A model generated the notes under the pieces. It was not told the DNA's origin. It was given only the letters and a program-made list of their open reading frames with translations, and ran no database searches. From the NCBI RefSeq assembly GCF_039538045.1, contig NZ_BAABBQ010000001.1, forward strand, positions 1,386,001 through 1,450,000: DNA of 64,000 bases, in the 5' to 3' direction. Both the position numbers and the translations under genes were made by a program. Origin of the DNA: Sphingomonas swuensis. GTDB taxonomy: Bacteria; Pseudomonadota; Alphaproteobacteria; Sphingomonadales; Sphingomonadaceae. Positions 46,934 to 56,652 of the stretch are shown piece after piece (the stretch's first letter is position 1; each line of letters begins with the position of its first letter).

Positions 46934-48141
46934 GCCTCGACTTCTCGCGCCGAGCGATGCTCGCGGGCGGCGCCGCGGCGCTGGTCGCCGGGCCGGCCTC
47001 GGCCAGGATCAGTCCCGCCAGCCTCAAGCCGCTCATCGGTCCCGGTTATCGCCCGGTCGACACCGACGAGAAGGGTCTGTGGCAGCAGATGGAGCGGGTC
47101 GAGGAGGAAGTCGCGGGATCGAACCTGCTGATCCGCGATCCGGCGCTCAATCGTTATCTTCAGGGGCTGATCGGCAAGGTCGGCGGCCCCGCGGCCAAGG
47201 ACATGCGCATCTATCTCGCGCGCGTGCCTGAGTTCAACGCGATGATGTTCCCGACCGGCTTCACGGTCTTCTTCTCGGGACTCCTGCTGCGGATGCGCGA
47301 CGAGGCGCAGCTCGCCGGGGTCATCGCCCACGAGAGCAGCCACTTCCTCCTCCGCCACCAGATCCGCTCGTGGCGCGACACCAAGCGCAAGAGCAACATC
47401 CTGACCGCGCTGTCGATGGCGGCGGGGATCGCCGGCGGCGCGACCGGAACCTACACCGGCGATCTCGTCCGGCTGGCCGAGCTCGGCACCATCCTGACGC
47501 TGTTTCGCTACAGCCGCCAGCTCGAGGCCGAGGCCGACGCGATGGGGGTCAAGCTCATCGCCGAGGCGGGTTATGCGCCGCTGTCGATGTCGGAGACCTG
47601 GGACCAGCTCATCACCGAACTCGAATGGTCGGCCAAGGAGCGGCGCAAGCGGGTCGATCGCGGCTACAGCCTTTTCGCGACCCATCCCGCGCCGCGCGCC
47701 CGTCTCGACGACCTGCGCATCTCGGCGCGCGAACTGACGGTCGCCGGGCGCAGCTATGACCGCGGGCGCGAGCGCTACCTCCAGGCACTGCAGCCGATCC
47801 GCCAGACTTTGTTCGACGATCAGGTCAAGCTCAACGATCCGGGCGCCAGCCAGTATATCGTCGAGACCCTCGCCAAGGACGGCTGGAACGGGACCCTGCT
47901 GTTCTACCGGGGCGAAGTGCACCGGCTGCGCAACGGGGTCGCCTACCAGCAGGCGGCGGCACAGAGCTATGCGCAGGCGGTCACCTATCCCGATGCACCG
48001 GCCGACGCGTGGCGCTGGCACGGGGTCATGCTGATGAAGCAGGGACGCGCCAGTGAAGGCCGCACCGCGCTCCAGCGCTATCTCGCAATGGCGCCCAACG
48101 CCCCCGACGCCCCGTTCGTGCGCCAGATGATCCAGAGCTAG
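46930..48141 (+). CDS. Tat-exported M48 family metalloprotease
   Basis: A 403-residue zinc protease of the M48 (Ste24/HtpX/BepA-type) family. The N terminus DFSRRAMLAGGAAALVAGPASA has the SRR twin-arginine signature, so it is likely exported folded. Zinc ligands are the two His of HESSH (about 137-141) and Glu of EAEAD (about 199-203). A helical, TPR-like C-terminal part follows (about 280-400), as in BepA, which manages outer-membrane protein assembly. GTG at 46930 overlaps the upstream stop. Located between two lipoprotein genes. Confidence 0.92.
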   Translation: MSLDFSRRAMLAGGAAALVAGPASARISPASLKPLIGPGYRPVDTDEKGLWQQMERVEEEVAGSNLLIRDPALNRYLQGLIGKVGGPAAKDMRIYLARVPEFNAMMFPTGFTVFFSGLLLRMRDEAQLAGVIAHESSHFLLRHQIRSWRDTKRKSNILTALSMAAGIAGGATGTYTGDLVRLAELGTILTLFRYSRQLEAEADAMGVKLIAEAGYAPLSMSETWDQLITELEWSAKERRKRVDRGYSLFATHPAPRARLDDLRISARELTVAGRSYDRGRERYLQALQPIRQTLFDDQVKLNDPGASQYIVETLAKDGWNGTLLFYRGEVHRLRNGVAYQQAAAQSYAQAVTYPDAPADAWRWHGVMLMKQGRASEGRTALQRYLAMAPNAPDAPFVRQMIQS

Positions 48142-48151
48142 GACCGACCTC

Positions 48152-48778
48152 ATGATGCGACGCACCCTGCTTGCCGCCGCTGCCGCGCTGTCTCTCTCCG
48201 CCTGCTCCGGGGTCGGCGGCGGGAGCGGCTTTGGAAGCCCCTACAATCTCGTCCGGGCCGGGCAGGTGATCAACGTCGGCAACGGCGCGATGAGCGTCAC
48301 GAGTCCACGCGAGTGGAACCGGGTCGAGCGGAGTGTCTTCAACGACGTCCGCTGGGTCGAGGACTGGACGCTCAACGGGCCCTATCTCGATTCGATCAGC
48401 TTCATCGCCGGGCTTCCCAACGACAAGAGGCTGATCCGGCAGGAGTATAAGGCCGACCGGCAGGTGCCGAAGTTCCGCTCGGACATGACCGCGCCCGAGA
48501 TCGCGGCGTTGCTGGAGACGCTCTACCGGGTCGAGGGCGGCTCGGTCGACTTCAAGACGCTTGCGCTGGCCCCGCGCCCGTTCCTCGGAAGTCCTGGCTT
48601 CCAGTACGACTATGAGCATCTCGACGGGGACGAGGTGTGGCGCCGCGGCCGGGCGGTGGGCGCGGTGATCGACGGCAAGCTCTACCTGATGATGGTTGAC
48701 GGGGCCCGAGCGCATTACTTCGGCCGCGCGCTGCCTGACTTCGAGGCGATGGTCGCGAGCGGGCGCCGCCGCCGCTAG
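48152..48778 (+). CDS. Lipoprotein, third gene of the envelope cassette
   Basis: A 208-residue lipoprotein with lipobox LSAC (lipidated Cys at residue 18). The mature part contains WNRVERSVFNDVRWVEDWTL and GFQYDYEHLDGDEVWRRGRA. Family not recognised. It follows the M48 protease by 10 bp. The tight spacing suggests that the three proteins are made together. Confidence 0.86.
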   Translation: MMRRTLLAAAAALSLSACSGVGGGSGFGSPYNLVRAGQVINVGNGAMSVTSPREWNRVERSVFNDVRWVEDWTLNGPYLDSISFIAGLPNDKRLIRQEYKADRQVPKFRSDMTAPEIAALLETLYRVEGGSVDFKTLALAPRPFLGSPGFQYDYEHLDGDEVWRRGRAVGAVIDGKLYLMMVDGARAHYFGRALPDFEAMVASGRRRR

Positions 48779-48815
48779 ACGCAACATTGTCACCTCGCCG
48801 GACATTGAGCCGGCG

Positions 48816-49406
48816 ATGACCCAGCAGATCAACATGCCGAATGTCGACACCTCGACGGCGATGGAGACCATCGACGCCGCGGTCGCCGACGCGCTCGTGC
48901 CTTTTGCCGAGAATGGTGTGATCGAGGCGCTCGGCGCGGTCAGCGACCTTTCGGACCAGGAGCCGATCTACGCCGCCGCGGCGGCGACGCTGGCGACGGC
49001 CGTGCTGCTGCGCGACGGGCGGACGTGGCGGGCGGGAACGCGCATGCTCGCGGCGCATCTTCTCGCCACCGCGCTGCGCGGCGTGGTCAAGGCCGGCGTC
49101 GATCGCACGAGGCCCGATGCCGCGGTCAGGCGCGGCGAATATGTGCTCCGCAAGGGGCAGCGCCGCGACAGCGACTTCAACAGCTTTCCCTCGGGCCATA
49201 CCGCAGGAGCGCTGGCGGTCGCCGTAGCTATCGGACGCGATTATCCGGCTGCTCGCGGGACCGCCCTGGCGCTCGCCGCCGGTGCGAGCGTGGCCCAGGT
49301 CGTCCGCTCCAAGCACTTCGTCTCGGACGTCCTCGTCGGCGCGGCGATCGGCCTTGCGGCCGAAGCGGCAATCAACGCCCTCGTTCGCCGCGCCGGGAAA
49401 TATTAG
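48816..49406 (+). CDS. PAP2-superfamily membrane phosphatase
   Basis: A 196-residue phosphatase of the PAP2 family, which dephosphorylates lipid phosphates such as undecaprenyl pyrophosphate or phosphatidate. The three catalytic motifs are KAGVDRTRP (about 88-96), PSGH (about 124-127) and VRSKHFVSD (about 163-171). It is more polar than typical six-helix members. ATG at 48816; an upstream ATG at 48696 lies inside the lipoprotein gene. The stop overlaps by 4 bp the stop of the small convergent Pro-rich ORF. Confidence 0.9.
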   Translation: MTQQINMPNVDTSTAMETIDAAVADALVPFAENGVIEALGAVSDLSDQEPIYAAAAATLATAVLLRDGRTWRAGTRMLAAHLLATALRGVVKAGVDRTRPDAAVRRGEYVLRKGQRRDSDFNSFPSGHTAGALAVAVAIGRDYPAARGTALALAAGASVAQVVRSKHFVSDVLVGAAIGLAAEAAINALVRRAGKY

Positions 49407-49603
49407 CTGACGGGCGAGATCGGCGTGGTCGGGGTTTCAGTCCCCGGGCTGCTCGGGCTGGGCACGTCGATCGGGGCTTCGGGCGGCGGCGTTTCGGCCG
49501 GCGCATGGGTCGGCTGGCCGGGTTCGCTCGGCTGCGCCGGCTGCTCGGGTGGGGTCGGCTCGAAGCCGGGGGCGTCGTCGGGGAAGGGGGGTAGCTGTTG
49601 CAT
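49403..49603 (-). CDS. Small proline-rich protein
   Basis: A 66-residue ORF with about one third Pro (PPFPDDAPGFEPTPPEQPAQ), probably unstructured. The opposite strand has no better candidate and the ORF starts with an ATG after GGGGGG-rich DNA. I cannot confirm that it is expressed; low-complexity GC-rich DNA often opens such frames. Confidence 0.45.
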   Translation of the reverse strand: MQQLPPFPDDAPGFEPTPPEQPAQPSEPGQPTHAPAETPPPEAPIDVPSPSSPGTETPTTPISPVS

Positions 49604-49688
49604 GGAGAAGGAACGCGCGTCCGAGCGGACAAGTTGCGTGGCTTGCCGAGCCCCCTGAGCCTGCTATAGGGCCGCCCCGAACGCTCGC

Positions 49689-49773
49689 GCGGGCGTGGCG
49701 GAATTGGTAGACGCGCTGGTTTTAGGTACCAGTATCGCAAGATGTGGGGGTTCGAGTCCCTTCGCCCGCACCA
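49689..49773 (+). tRNA. tRNA-Leu (anticodon TAG)
   Basis: GCGGGCG pairs with CGCCCGC as the acceptor stem, the anticodon arm is CTGGT-TTTAGGT-ACCAG giving TAG, there is a long variable arm as in leucine tRNAs (AGTATCGCAAGATGTGG region), the T arm is GGGTTCGAGTCC-like, and CCA is encoded. It lies upstream of tig and on the same strand. Confidence 0.97.
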
Positions 49774-49836
49774 CTTTCGCCTCGGCCGGAAGCGAGCAGA
49801 TGATTTTCAACATCTTACCTGGGAATGTTTGACACC

Positions 49837-51456
49837 ATGCAGAGCGTCGAGATCGAGAACGAGGGCCTGAAGCGGGCCTACCAGCTGACCTTCACGGCAG
49901 CCGAGATCGATGCGCGCATCGCCGACGAGGTGAAGCGCATGGCGCCGCAGGTGCGCATGCCCGGCTTCCGCCCCGGCAAGGTCCCCGCCAACCTCATCCG
50001 CAAGATGCACGGCGACGCGCTCCACCAGGACGCGCTCAACTCGACCATCCAGGCCGGCGTGCAGCAGCTGATGGCCGAAAAGCAGATCCGCCCGGCGATG
50101 CAGCCGCAGGTCGAGCTGACCCCCGGCTATGAGGCCGGCAAGGACGCCGAGGTCACCATCCGCCTCGAGACGCTGCCGCAGGTGCCGACTCCGCAGATCG
50201 ACGGGCTCAAGCTCGAGCGGCTGGTGGTCGAGGCCGACGAAAGCGCGGTCGACGCGCAGGTCGAGCAGTTCGCCAAGGGCAACAAGCGCTTCGAGGACGC
50301 GCCCGAGGGCAAGGCCGCCGAGACCGGCGACCAGGTCGTGATCGACTTCGTCGGCAAGACCGAGGACGGGGTCGCCTTCGAGGGCGGCACCGGCACCGAC
50401 ATGGCGGTCGAGATCGGCTCGGGCACGCTGATCCCGGGCTTCGAGGACCAGTTGATCGGCGCCAAGGTCGGCGACGAGCGCACGCTCAACGTCAGCTTCC
50501 CCGACGATTATCCGGCCGAGAACCTCAAGGGCAAGCCGGCGACCTTCGACGTCAAGGTGACCGCGGTGAAGACCGCCGGCGAGACCAAGATCGACGACGA
50601 CTTCGCCAAGCAGCTCGGGCTCCAGAGCCTCGACCAGCTCAAGGGCATCCTGCGCGACCAGCAGAGTCAGGAGCTCAACGGCCTGACCCGCACCCACATG
50701 AAGCGCCGCCTGCTCGACCACCTCGCCGGCAGCCACGATTTCGAGGTTCCGCCCTCGATGGTCGAGGCCGAGTTCGCCAACATCATGGCGCAGCTCGAGC
50801 ATGAGGCTGGGCACGAGAGCGATCCGGAGGCCGCCAAGGCCGAGATCCAGAACGACTCGGCCGAGTATCGCACCATCGCCGAGCGCCGCGTGCGCCTTGG
50901 CCTGCTGCTGAGCGAGATCGGCCAGGCCAATGGCATCGAGGTCAATGCGCAGGAGATGAACCGCCTCATCGCGCAGGCGGCCCAGCAGTACCAGCCGCAG
51001 GACCGCGAGCGCTTCATCCAATATGTCCAGCAGGAGCCGATGGCGGCTGCCCAGCTGCGCGCGCCGCTCTACGAGGACAAGGTCGTCGATTTCCTCTTCA
51101 CCAAGGCGGAAGTGACCGAGCGGACCGCGACCCGCGAGGAGATCGAGGCCGATCTCGAGGCCGAGGACGGCCATGTCCATGGTCCGGATTGCGGTCACAA
51201 CCATGGCCATGAGGCGGCTCCGGCCAAGGCCAAGAAGTCTTCGGCCAAGGGCAAGAAGGCTGCCGCCACCGAGGAGGCTCCCGCCGCCGAGGCCGCGGAG
51301 TCCGCCGCCGAAGTGAAGCCCGCCGCCAAGAAGGCCAAGGCCGCCAAGCCTGCCAAGGGCGCGGTCGAGGCTGAGCCTGCCGAGCCGACCCTGGCCGAGC
51401 CGGTCAAGGACGGCGCCGGTGCCAAGCCGAAGAAGTCCAAGAAGGCCTCGGCGTAG
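49837..51456 (+). CDS. tig: Trigger factor with His-rich, Ala/Lys-rich tail
   Basis: A ribosome-bound peptidyl-prolyl isomerase and chaperone for nascent chains. The ribosome-binding signature is MPGFRPGKVPANLIRK (about 41-56 of 539); the FKBP domain (about 155-240) and the helical C-terminal chaperone domain follow. After about residue 440 comes a tail not found in E. coli: HVHGPDCGHNHGHE (metal-binding-like), then about 80 residues of Ala, Lys, Pro and Glu. ATG at 49837 matches homologues; an ATG four codons upstream (49825) also fits. Confidence 0.96.
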   Translation: MQSVEIENEGLKRAYQLTFTAAEIDARIADEVKRMAPQVRMPGFRPGKVPANLIRKMHGDALHQDALNSTIQAGVQQLMAEKQIRPAMQPQVELTPGYEAGKDAEVTIRLETLPQVPTPQIDGLKLERLVVEADESAVDAQVEQFAKGNKRFEDAPEGKAAETGDQVVIDFVGKTEDGVAFEGGTGTDMAVEIGSGTLIPGFEDQLIGAKVGDERTLNVSFPDDYPAENLKGKPATFDVKVTAVKTAGETKIDDDFAKQLGLQSLDQLKGILRDQQSQELNGLTRTHMKRRLLDHLAGSHDFEVPPSMVEAEFANIMAQLEHEAGHESDPEAAKAEIQNDSAEYRTIAERRVRLGLLLSEIGQANGIEVNAQEMNRLIAQAAQQYQPQDRERFIQYVQQEPMAAAQLRAPLYEDKVVDFLFTKAEVTERTATREEIEADLEAEDGHVHGPDCGHNHGHEAAPAKAKKSSAKGKKAAATEEAPAAEAAESAAEVKPAAKKAKAAKPAKGAVEAEPAEPTLAEPVKDGAGAKPKKSKKASA

Positions 51457-51465
51457 AACGCTTTC

Positions 51466-51551
51466 GTCACCCCGGGCTTGACCCGGGGTCCCGCTTCTCC
51501 TTCTCCTGTCGAAAGGAAGAAGCGGGATCCCGGCTGGTCGGCCGGGATGAC
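51466..51551. repeat. Intergenic palindromic repeat (copy 2)
   Basis: GTCACCCCGGGCTTGACCCG followed by GGGTC, then CCCGCTTCTCCTT and AGGAAGAAGCGGG arms, ending GGCCGGGATGAC. The same architecture as 11295-11375, between tig and the glycosyltransferase gene. Confidence 0.8.
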
Positions 51552-51568
51552 GCACGGGGGAAATCAGG

Positions 51569-52507
51569 ATGATGGCGAACCAGCCGCGCATCGCCGTGCT
51601 GCTGCCCTGCTACAACGAGGAAGCGGCCATCGCGCAGACGGTGGCCGGTTTCCGCGCGGCCCTGCCGACCGCCATCATCTACGTCTACGACAACAACAGC
51701 CGCGACCGGACGATGGAGATCGCCCGGGTGGCGGGCGCGGTGGTCCGGTCGGAGATTGCGCAGGGCAAGGGCCACGTCGTCCGCCGGATGTTCGCCGATG
51801 TCGAGGCCGACGTCTACATCATGGCCGACGGCGACCTGACCTACGATCCGCAGGCGGCGCCCGCGATGGTCGATCTGCTCCTCACCGACCAGCTCGACAT
51901 GGTCGTGGGAACCCGCCAGCACGAGGCCAAGGAAGCCTACCGTGGCGGCCACGTCCTCGGAAACAAGCTATTCACCGGGCTGCTCTCCAGCCTGTTCGGA
52001 CGCAGTTTCACCGACGTCTTCAGCGGTTATCGGGTCTTCTCGAGACGCTTCGTGAAGAGCTTCCCGGTGCTGTCCGCCGGGTTCGAGATCGAGACCGAGA
52101 TCAGCGTTCACGCGCTCGAGCTGAAGATGCCGGTCGGGGAAGTCTCCACCGTCTATCTCGCCCGCCCCGAGGGTTCCGCCTCCAAGCTGTCGACCTATCG
52201 CGACGGCTGGCGGATTCTCAAGGCAATGCTCAACCTGTTTCGGACCGAGCGCCCGGTGCTGTTCTTCGGCGCGGTCGGAGCGCTGCTGGTCGTCGCGGCG
52301 CTGCTGCTGTCGATCCCTCTCGTCCTCACCTACATCGATACCGGGCTGGTGCCGCGGGTCCCGACCGCGATCCTGGTCACCGGGATGGTGATCGTCGCGG
52401 TGCTCTGTTTCTTCGCCGGGCTGATCCTCGACACCGTCACCCGCGGGCGGCGCGAGATCCGGCGGCTGGCCTATCTCGGCTTTCCCGCTCCGGGGTCGGT
52501 CGGCTGA
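51569..52507 (+). CDS. Membrane-anchored family 2 glycosyltransferase
   Basis: A 312-residue GT2 enzyme. The catalytic domain (about 1-225) has VLLPCYNEEAAI (about 10-21), the DNNSRDRT segment and the metal-binding ADGD (about 86-89, DXD-like); two membrane helices lie near 230-255 and 270-295. It resembles dolichyl/polyprenyl-phosphate sugar transferases that load a lipid carrier. It overlaps proB by one base (TGATG). The sugar and acceptor are unknown. Confidence 0.92.
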   Translation: MMANQPRIAVLLPCYNEEAAIAQTVAGFRAALPTAIIYVYDNNSRDRTMEIARVAGAVVRSEIAQGKGHVVRRMFADVEADVYIMADGDLTYDPQAAPAMVDLLLTDQLDMVVGTRQHEAKEAYRGGHVLGNKLFTGLLSSLFGRSFTDVFSGYRVFSRRFVKSFPVLSAGFEIETEISVHALELKMPVGEVSTVYLARPEGSASKLSTYRDGWRILKAMLNLFRTERPVLFFGAVGALLVVAALLLSIPLVLTYIDTGLVPRVPTAILVTGMVIVAVLCFFAGLILDTVTRGRREIRRLAYLGFPAPGSVG

Positions 52508-53598
52508 TGCCCGTGCCGCCCGCCCGGCGGCTGGTGATCAAGCTCGGCTCGTCGCTGGTTGCCGGTGAGGCCGGACCCGCGCGCTTCGCCAGAGACATCG
52601 CCGCGCTCTGCGCCGAGGGTCGTCAGGTCATCCTCGTCAGTTCGGGCGCGGTGGCGCTCGGTCGGCGCCTGCTCGATCTGCCCCGCAACGCTCGCCTCGA
52701 TCAGAAGCAGGCCGCGGCGGCGGCCGGACAGCCGTTGCTGATGCAGGCCTGGCGGGAGTCGCTTGCCCCGCACGGCCTGATCCCTGCGCAGTTGCTGCTG
52801 ACCGCGCAGGATACCGAGCAGCGCCGCGCCTTCCTCAATGCGCGCGGGACGATCGACGCGTTGCTGAAGGCCGGCGCGATCCCGATCGTCAACGAGAATG
52901 ACTCGACCGCCACCGCCGAACTCCGGGTCGGCGACAACGACCGGCTGTCGGCCCGCGTCGCCCAGCTTTCCGGCGCCGAACTGCTGGTGCTGCTGAGCGA
53001 CGTCGACGGCCTTTACGAGGCCGACCCCCGACGCGTCCCCGGCGCACGCCACATCGACCGGGTGGCAGCAATCACGCCAGAGATCATGGCGCTTGCCGGC
53101 GACAGCGCGAGCGGCGGGCTCGGCACCGGCGGCATGCGGACCAAGCTCGAGGCGGCGCGGATCGCAGCGGCCGCGGGCTGCGCGACCCTGATCGGCAGCG
53201 GCGAGGGGGAGGGGGCGCTCGGGCGGCTTCTCGACGGCCTGGCGCGCGGCACGCTGGTCGAGGCGACCGGAAGCCCGGCAAGTGCCTACAAGGCGTGGAT
53301 CGCCGGGACTCTTGCCCCCGCGGGTGCGCTCCGGATCGACGCGGGCGCGGCGGCGGCGCTTGCGCGGGGTAGCAGCCTGCTGCCCTCGGGGGTGCTCGCG
53401 GTCGACGGCAGCTTCGGCCGGGGTGACTGCGTCGCCCTGCTCGATCCCGCGGGGCAGGAGGTCGGGCGCGGCCTCAGCCGCTACGATGACGGGGAGACAC
53501 AAAGGCTGCTCGGCGCGCGGGGCGCGGACATTGCCGGGCGGCTCGGCTATAGCCGCGGCGATGAACTCATCCACCGCGACGATCTGGTGCTGCGTTGA
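52507..53598 (+). CDS. proB: Glutamate 5-kinase
   Basis: A 363-residue enzyme catalysing the first step of proline synthesis from glutamate. The kinase domain has [11 protein letters not shown] (about 10-20), [10 protein letters not shown] (about 46-55), NENDSTAT (about 137-144) and [14 protein letters not shown] (about 205-218); a C-terminal PUA domain (about 275-355) follows. It is coupled to proA by a TTGA overlap. Feedback inhibition by proline is usual for the family. Confidence 0.97.
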   Translation: MPVPPARRLVIKLGSSLVAGEAGPARFARDIAALCAEGRQVILVSSGAVALGRRLLDLPRNARLDQKQAAAAAGQPLLMQAWRESLAPHGLIPAQLLLTAQDTEQRRAFLNARGTIDALLKAGAIPIVNENDSTATAELRVGDNDRLSARVAQLSGAELLVLLSDVDGLYEADPRRVPGARHIDRVAAITPEIMALAGDSASGGLGTGGMRTKLEAARIAAAAGCATLIGSGEGEGALGRLLDGLARGTLVEATGSPASAYKAWIAGTLAPAGALRIDAGAAAALARGSSLLPSGVLAVDGSFGRGDCVALLDPAGQEVGRGLSRYDDGETQRLLGARGADIAGRLGYSRGDELIHRDDLVLR

Positions 53599-54824
53599 GC
53601 CTTGAGGCCGAGATGATGGCGCTCGGGCAGGCGGCGCGGGCCGGAGCCGAGGCGCTCCGCACCGCGACGGCCGAGCAGCGCTCCGCCGCGATCCGAGCGA
53701 TGGCGGGAGAGCTTCGCGCCCATGCCGGTGAGGTGCTCGCCGCCAATGCGCGGGACCTCGCGTCGGCAACCCGGCTGCCCGACCGGCTGATGCTCGACGA
53801 GCCGCGGCTCGCGGCCATCGCGGACGCGGTCGAGACGATCGCCGGCCTTCCGGATCCAGTCGGAGTCGAGATTGCCCGTTGGGAGCGCCCCAACGGCCTC
53901 GACATCGCCCGCGTCCGCACTCCCATCGGGGTCATCGGGATGATCTACGAGGCCCGGCCCAACGTCACCGCCGACGCCGCTGCGATCTGCGTGCGCTCGG
54001 GTAACGCCGTGATCCTTCGCCCTGGCTCCGATTGCCTCGGCAGTGCCCGGGCGATCCATGCCGCGCTCGCGAGAGGGCTGGAACGGGCAGGCCTACCGGC
54101 AAGCGTGGTGCAGATCGTGCCGACCGCGGACCGCGCGGCGGTCGGTGCCTTGCTGTCGGGGCTCGGGGGCAATCTCGACCTCGTCATTCCGCGCGGCGGG
54201 CGAAGCCTGGTCGAGCGGGTGCAGGCCGAGGCACGGGTGCCGGTGCTGGGGCACCTCGAGGGCATCTGCCACACCTACGTCCATGCGGCGGCCGATCCGG
54301 CCATGGCCGCCGCCATCGTCCGCAATGCCAAGCTTCGCCGAACCTCGATCTGCGGCTCGACCGAGACGCTGCTGATCGACCGCGCGGCATTGCCGATGCT
54401 GCCGGTCATCGCCGAGGCGCTCGTGGGATGCGAACTGCGCGGTGACGGGGAGGCCGCTGCGATGGTGCCGATGCGCCTTGCGACCGAGCAGGACTGGCGC
54501 ACCGAACATCTCGCGCCGATCCTCAACATCCGCACCGTAAGTGACTGGCGGGAGGCGGCGTCGCACATCGCTCGCTACGGCACTGGCCACACCGAGGCGA
54601 TCGTCACCGAGGAGCGCGAGACGGCCGAGGCGTTCCTTGGCCAGGTCGACAGCGCGATCGTCCTGTGGAACGCGTCGACCCAGTTCGCCGACGGCGGCGA
54701 GTTCGGCTTTGGGGCCGAGATCGGCATCGCCACGGGCAAGCTTCACGCCCGCGGACCGGTCGGTCCCGAGCAGCTCACCAGCTTCAAATATGTGGTGCGC
54801 GGGGATGGGCAGGTGCGGCCTTGA
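53595..54824 (+). CDS. proA: Gamma-glutamyl phosphate reductase
   Basis: A 409-residue aldehyde-dehydrogenase-fold enzyme that reduces glutamyl phosphate with NADPH to the semialdehyde. Motifs are [17 protein letters not shown] (about 115-131), the catalytic Cys in [14 protein letters not shown] (about 246-259) and SFKYVV near the end. The TTG at 53595 overlaps the proB stop; ATG at 53613 is the alternative. ProC is not in the window. Confidence 0.97.
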   Translation: MSLEAEMMALGQAARAGAEALRTATAEQRSAAIRAMAGELRAHAGEVLAANARDLASATRLPDRLMLDEPRLAAIADAVETIAGLPDPVGVEIARWERPNGLDIARVRTPIGVIGMIYEARPNVTADAAAICVRSGNAVILRPGSDCLGSARAIHAALARGLERAGLPASVVQIVPTADRAAVGALLSGLGGNLDLVIPRGGRSLVERVQAEARVPVLGHLEGICHTYVHAAADPAMAAAIVRNAKLRRTSICGSTETLLIDRAALPMLPVIAEALVGCELRGDGEAAAMVPMRLATEQDWRTEHLAPILNIRTVSDWREAASHIARYGTGHTEAIVTEERETAEAFLGQVDSAIVLWNASTQFADGGEFGFGAEIGIATGKLHARGPVGPEQLTSFKYVVRGDGQVRP

Positions 54825-54879
54825 ACTTGGTCGCTCACCCGCCGATGTAGTCACCACACGTAACGACAGGATTAGTCAC

Positions 54880-55545
54880 TTGCCCGATCATCAGGACATC
54901 GTTTCCGGCCTCGTTCCCATCGTCATCGAGCAATCGAACCGGGGCGAGCGCAGCTTCGACATCTATTCGCGGCTGCTGCGCGAGCGCATTGTCTTCATCA
55001 CCGGCCCGATCGAGGATCACATGTCCTCGCTGATCGTCGCCCAGCTGCTCTTCCTCGAGTCCGAGAACCCGAAGAAGGACATCTTCATGTACATCAACTC
55101 GCCGGGCGGCGTGGTCACCAGCGGCCTCGCGATCCATGACACCATGCAGTACATCCGCCCGCGCGTCGGCACCGTCTGCATCGGCCAGGCCGCGTCGATG
55201 GGCAGCTTCCTGCTCGCCGCGGGCGAGCCCGGCATGCGCGTTGCGCTGACCAACAGCCGGATCATGATCCACCAGCCGTCGGGCGGCGCCCAGGGCATGG
55301 CGTCGGACATCGAGATCCAGGCGCGCGAGATCCTGCGCATGCGCACGCGATTGAACTCGCTCTACGCCAAGTACACCGGGCAGCCGCTCGAGCGGATCGA
55401 GAAGTCGATGGACCGCGATAGCTTCCTCGAGGCCGACGAAGCCAAGGAGTTCGGCCTGATCGACGCCGTCTTCGACAAGCGTCCCGAAGCTGGCGATTTC
55501 GAAGGCATGGGACTGACCGGACCGGACGGCACGACGCAGTCCTGA
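54880..55545 (+). CDS. clpP: ATP-dependent Clp protease proteolytic subunit
   Basis: A 221-residue ClpP. The catalytic triad is S106 (GQAASMGSF), H131 (MIHQPSGG) and D180. It makes the barrel that degrades proteins unfolded by ClpX or ClpA. The open frame extends upstream without ATG; TTG at 54880 is chosen for its AGGA Shine-Dalgarno eight bases upstream and for matching the start of homologues. ClpX is not in the window. A perfect 12-bp stem follows. Confidence 0.96.
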   Translation: MPDHQDIVSGLVPIVIEQSNRGERSFDIYSRLLRERIVFITGPIEDHMSSLIVAQLLFLESENPKKDIFMYINSPGGVVTSGLAIHDTMQYIRPRVGTVCIGQAASMGSFLLAAGEPGMRVALTNSRIMIHQPSGGAQGMASDIEIQAREILRMRTRLNSLYAKYTGQPLERIEKSMDRDSFLEADEAKEFGLIDAVFDKRPEAGDFEGMGLTGPDGTTQS

Positions 55546-55562
55546 TCCGGCACTGACTAGGC

Positions 55563-55591
55563 GGCGGAGCGCAAGGCGATTGCGCTCCGCC
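55563..55591 (+). terminator. Terminator-like hairpin after clpP
   Basis: GGCGGAGCGCAA, 5-nt loop GGCGA, TTGCGCTCCGCC: a perfect 12-bp stem that ends five bases before the possible ATG of the next gene at 55597. No strong T-run (GTTCC) follows. Confidence 0.7.
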
Positions 55592-55596
55592 GTTCC

Positions 55597-56652
55597 ATGT
55601 CTATCCTCGGCTGGATGCAGGATCGTCGTCAGGCCTTGGCCAGTATCGGGGCAGGGGCCATTGCCCTCTCGCTTCCCGCCGTCGCCGCCCAGCCGCGCAT
55701 CGCAAGCCGGCGACCGCCGCGGCTTCGGTCCGGTGACACGGTCGGGCTGGTCAAGCCGGCAGGCTTCCTCGCCGACGATTTCGACCTCAAGCTGACGGTC
55801 GAGGCGATCACCGCCATGGGGCTTAAGCCGAAGCTTGCCCCGCATCTCAGCGATCGCTTCGGCTATCTCGCCGGCAAGGACCGCGATCGCGCGTCCGACC
55901 TCAATGCGATGTTCGCGGACGAGAGCGTGCGGGCGATCTTCGCGGTGCGCGGAGGGTGGGGTTCGGCGCGGATCCTTCCGTTCCTCGACTGGAATCTCAT
56001 CCGCCGCAATCCCAAGCTGCTGATCGGCTTCAGCGACATCACCGCGCTTCACATGGCGATCGCCACGCGGGCAGGCTTTCCCACCATCCACGGTCCCAAT
56101 GCCGGGAGCAGCTGGGGCAAGCTCTCCTACGCCGCCTTCCGCGAGCTTGCCTTCGACGGCGCGCTTCCGACCTACCGCAATCCGCCCGGCGACGACGACC
56201 GGCTCGTGCAGAAGAAGTGGCGCACCCGCACCATCCGAGCGGGCAAGGCGAGTGGGCGGCTGCTCGGCGGCAATCTGACGGTGCTGAGCTCGCTCGTCGG
56301 TACGCCCTATCTGCCCGATTTCACCGGCGCGATCCTGTTCATCGAAGATGTCGACGAAGCCGAGTATCGGATCGACAGAATGCTGACCCAGCTCGGGCTT
56401 GCAGGCATCCTCGGCAAGCTTGCCGGCGTGGTCTTCGGCCAGTGCACCGAATGCCAGGGGGAGGGCCCCTCCTATGGCGGCTTCACGCTCGGCGAAGTGT
56501 TGAGGCAGCATATCGAGCCACTGGGCATCCCGGCTTACCAGGGAGCCCTTTTCGGGCATATCGACGACCAGTTCAGCCTTCCCGTCGGCTGCCGGGCCGA
56601 GATCGATGCCGAGCAGGGCACCATCCGTCTGGTCGAGTCCCCGGTCGCGTGA
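55597..56652 (+). CDS. S66 family peptidase (LD-carboxypeptidase-like)
   Basis: A 351-residue serine peptidase related to LdcA, which trims tetrapeptide to tripeptide in peptidoglycan recycling. The likely nucleophile is Ser in IGFSDITAL (about 141-149), the Glu is in FIEDVDEAEYRID and the His in GHIDDQFSLPVG. An N-terminal DRRQALASIGAGAIALSL segment has twin arginines, so export by Tat is likely, unlike cytosolic LdcA. The start may be 55615 (MQDRRQ). It is coupled by GTGA to the serine hydrolase. Confidence 0.9.
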   Translation: MSILGWMQDRRQALASIGAGAIALSLPAVAAQPRIASRRPPRLRSGDTVGLVKPAGFLADDFDLKLTVEAITAMGLKPKLAPHLSDRFGYLAGKDRDRASDLNAMFADESVRAIFAVRGGWGSARILPFLDWNLIRRNPKLLIGFSDITALHMAIATRAGFPTIHGPNAGSSWGKLSYAAFRELAFDGALPTYRNPPGDDDRLVQKKWRTRTIRAGKASGRLLGGNLTVLSSLVGTPYLPDFTGAILFIEDVDEAEYRIDRMLTQLGLAGILGKLAGVVFGQCTECQGEGPSYGGFTLGEVLRQHIEPLGIPAYQGALFGHIDDQFSLPVGCRAEIDAEQGTIRLVESPVA

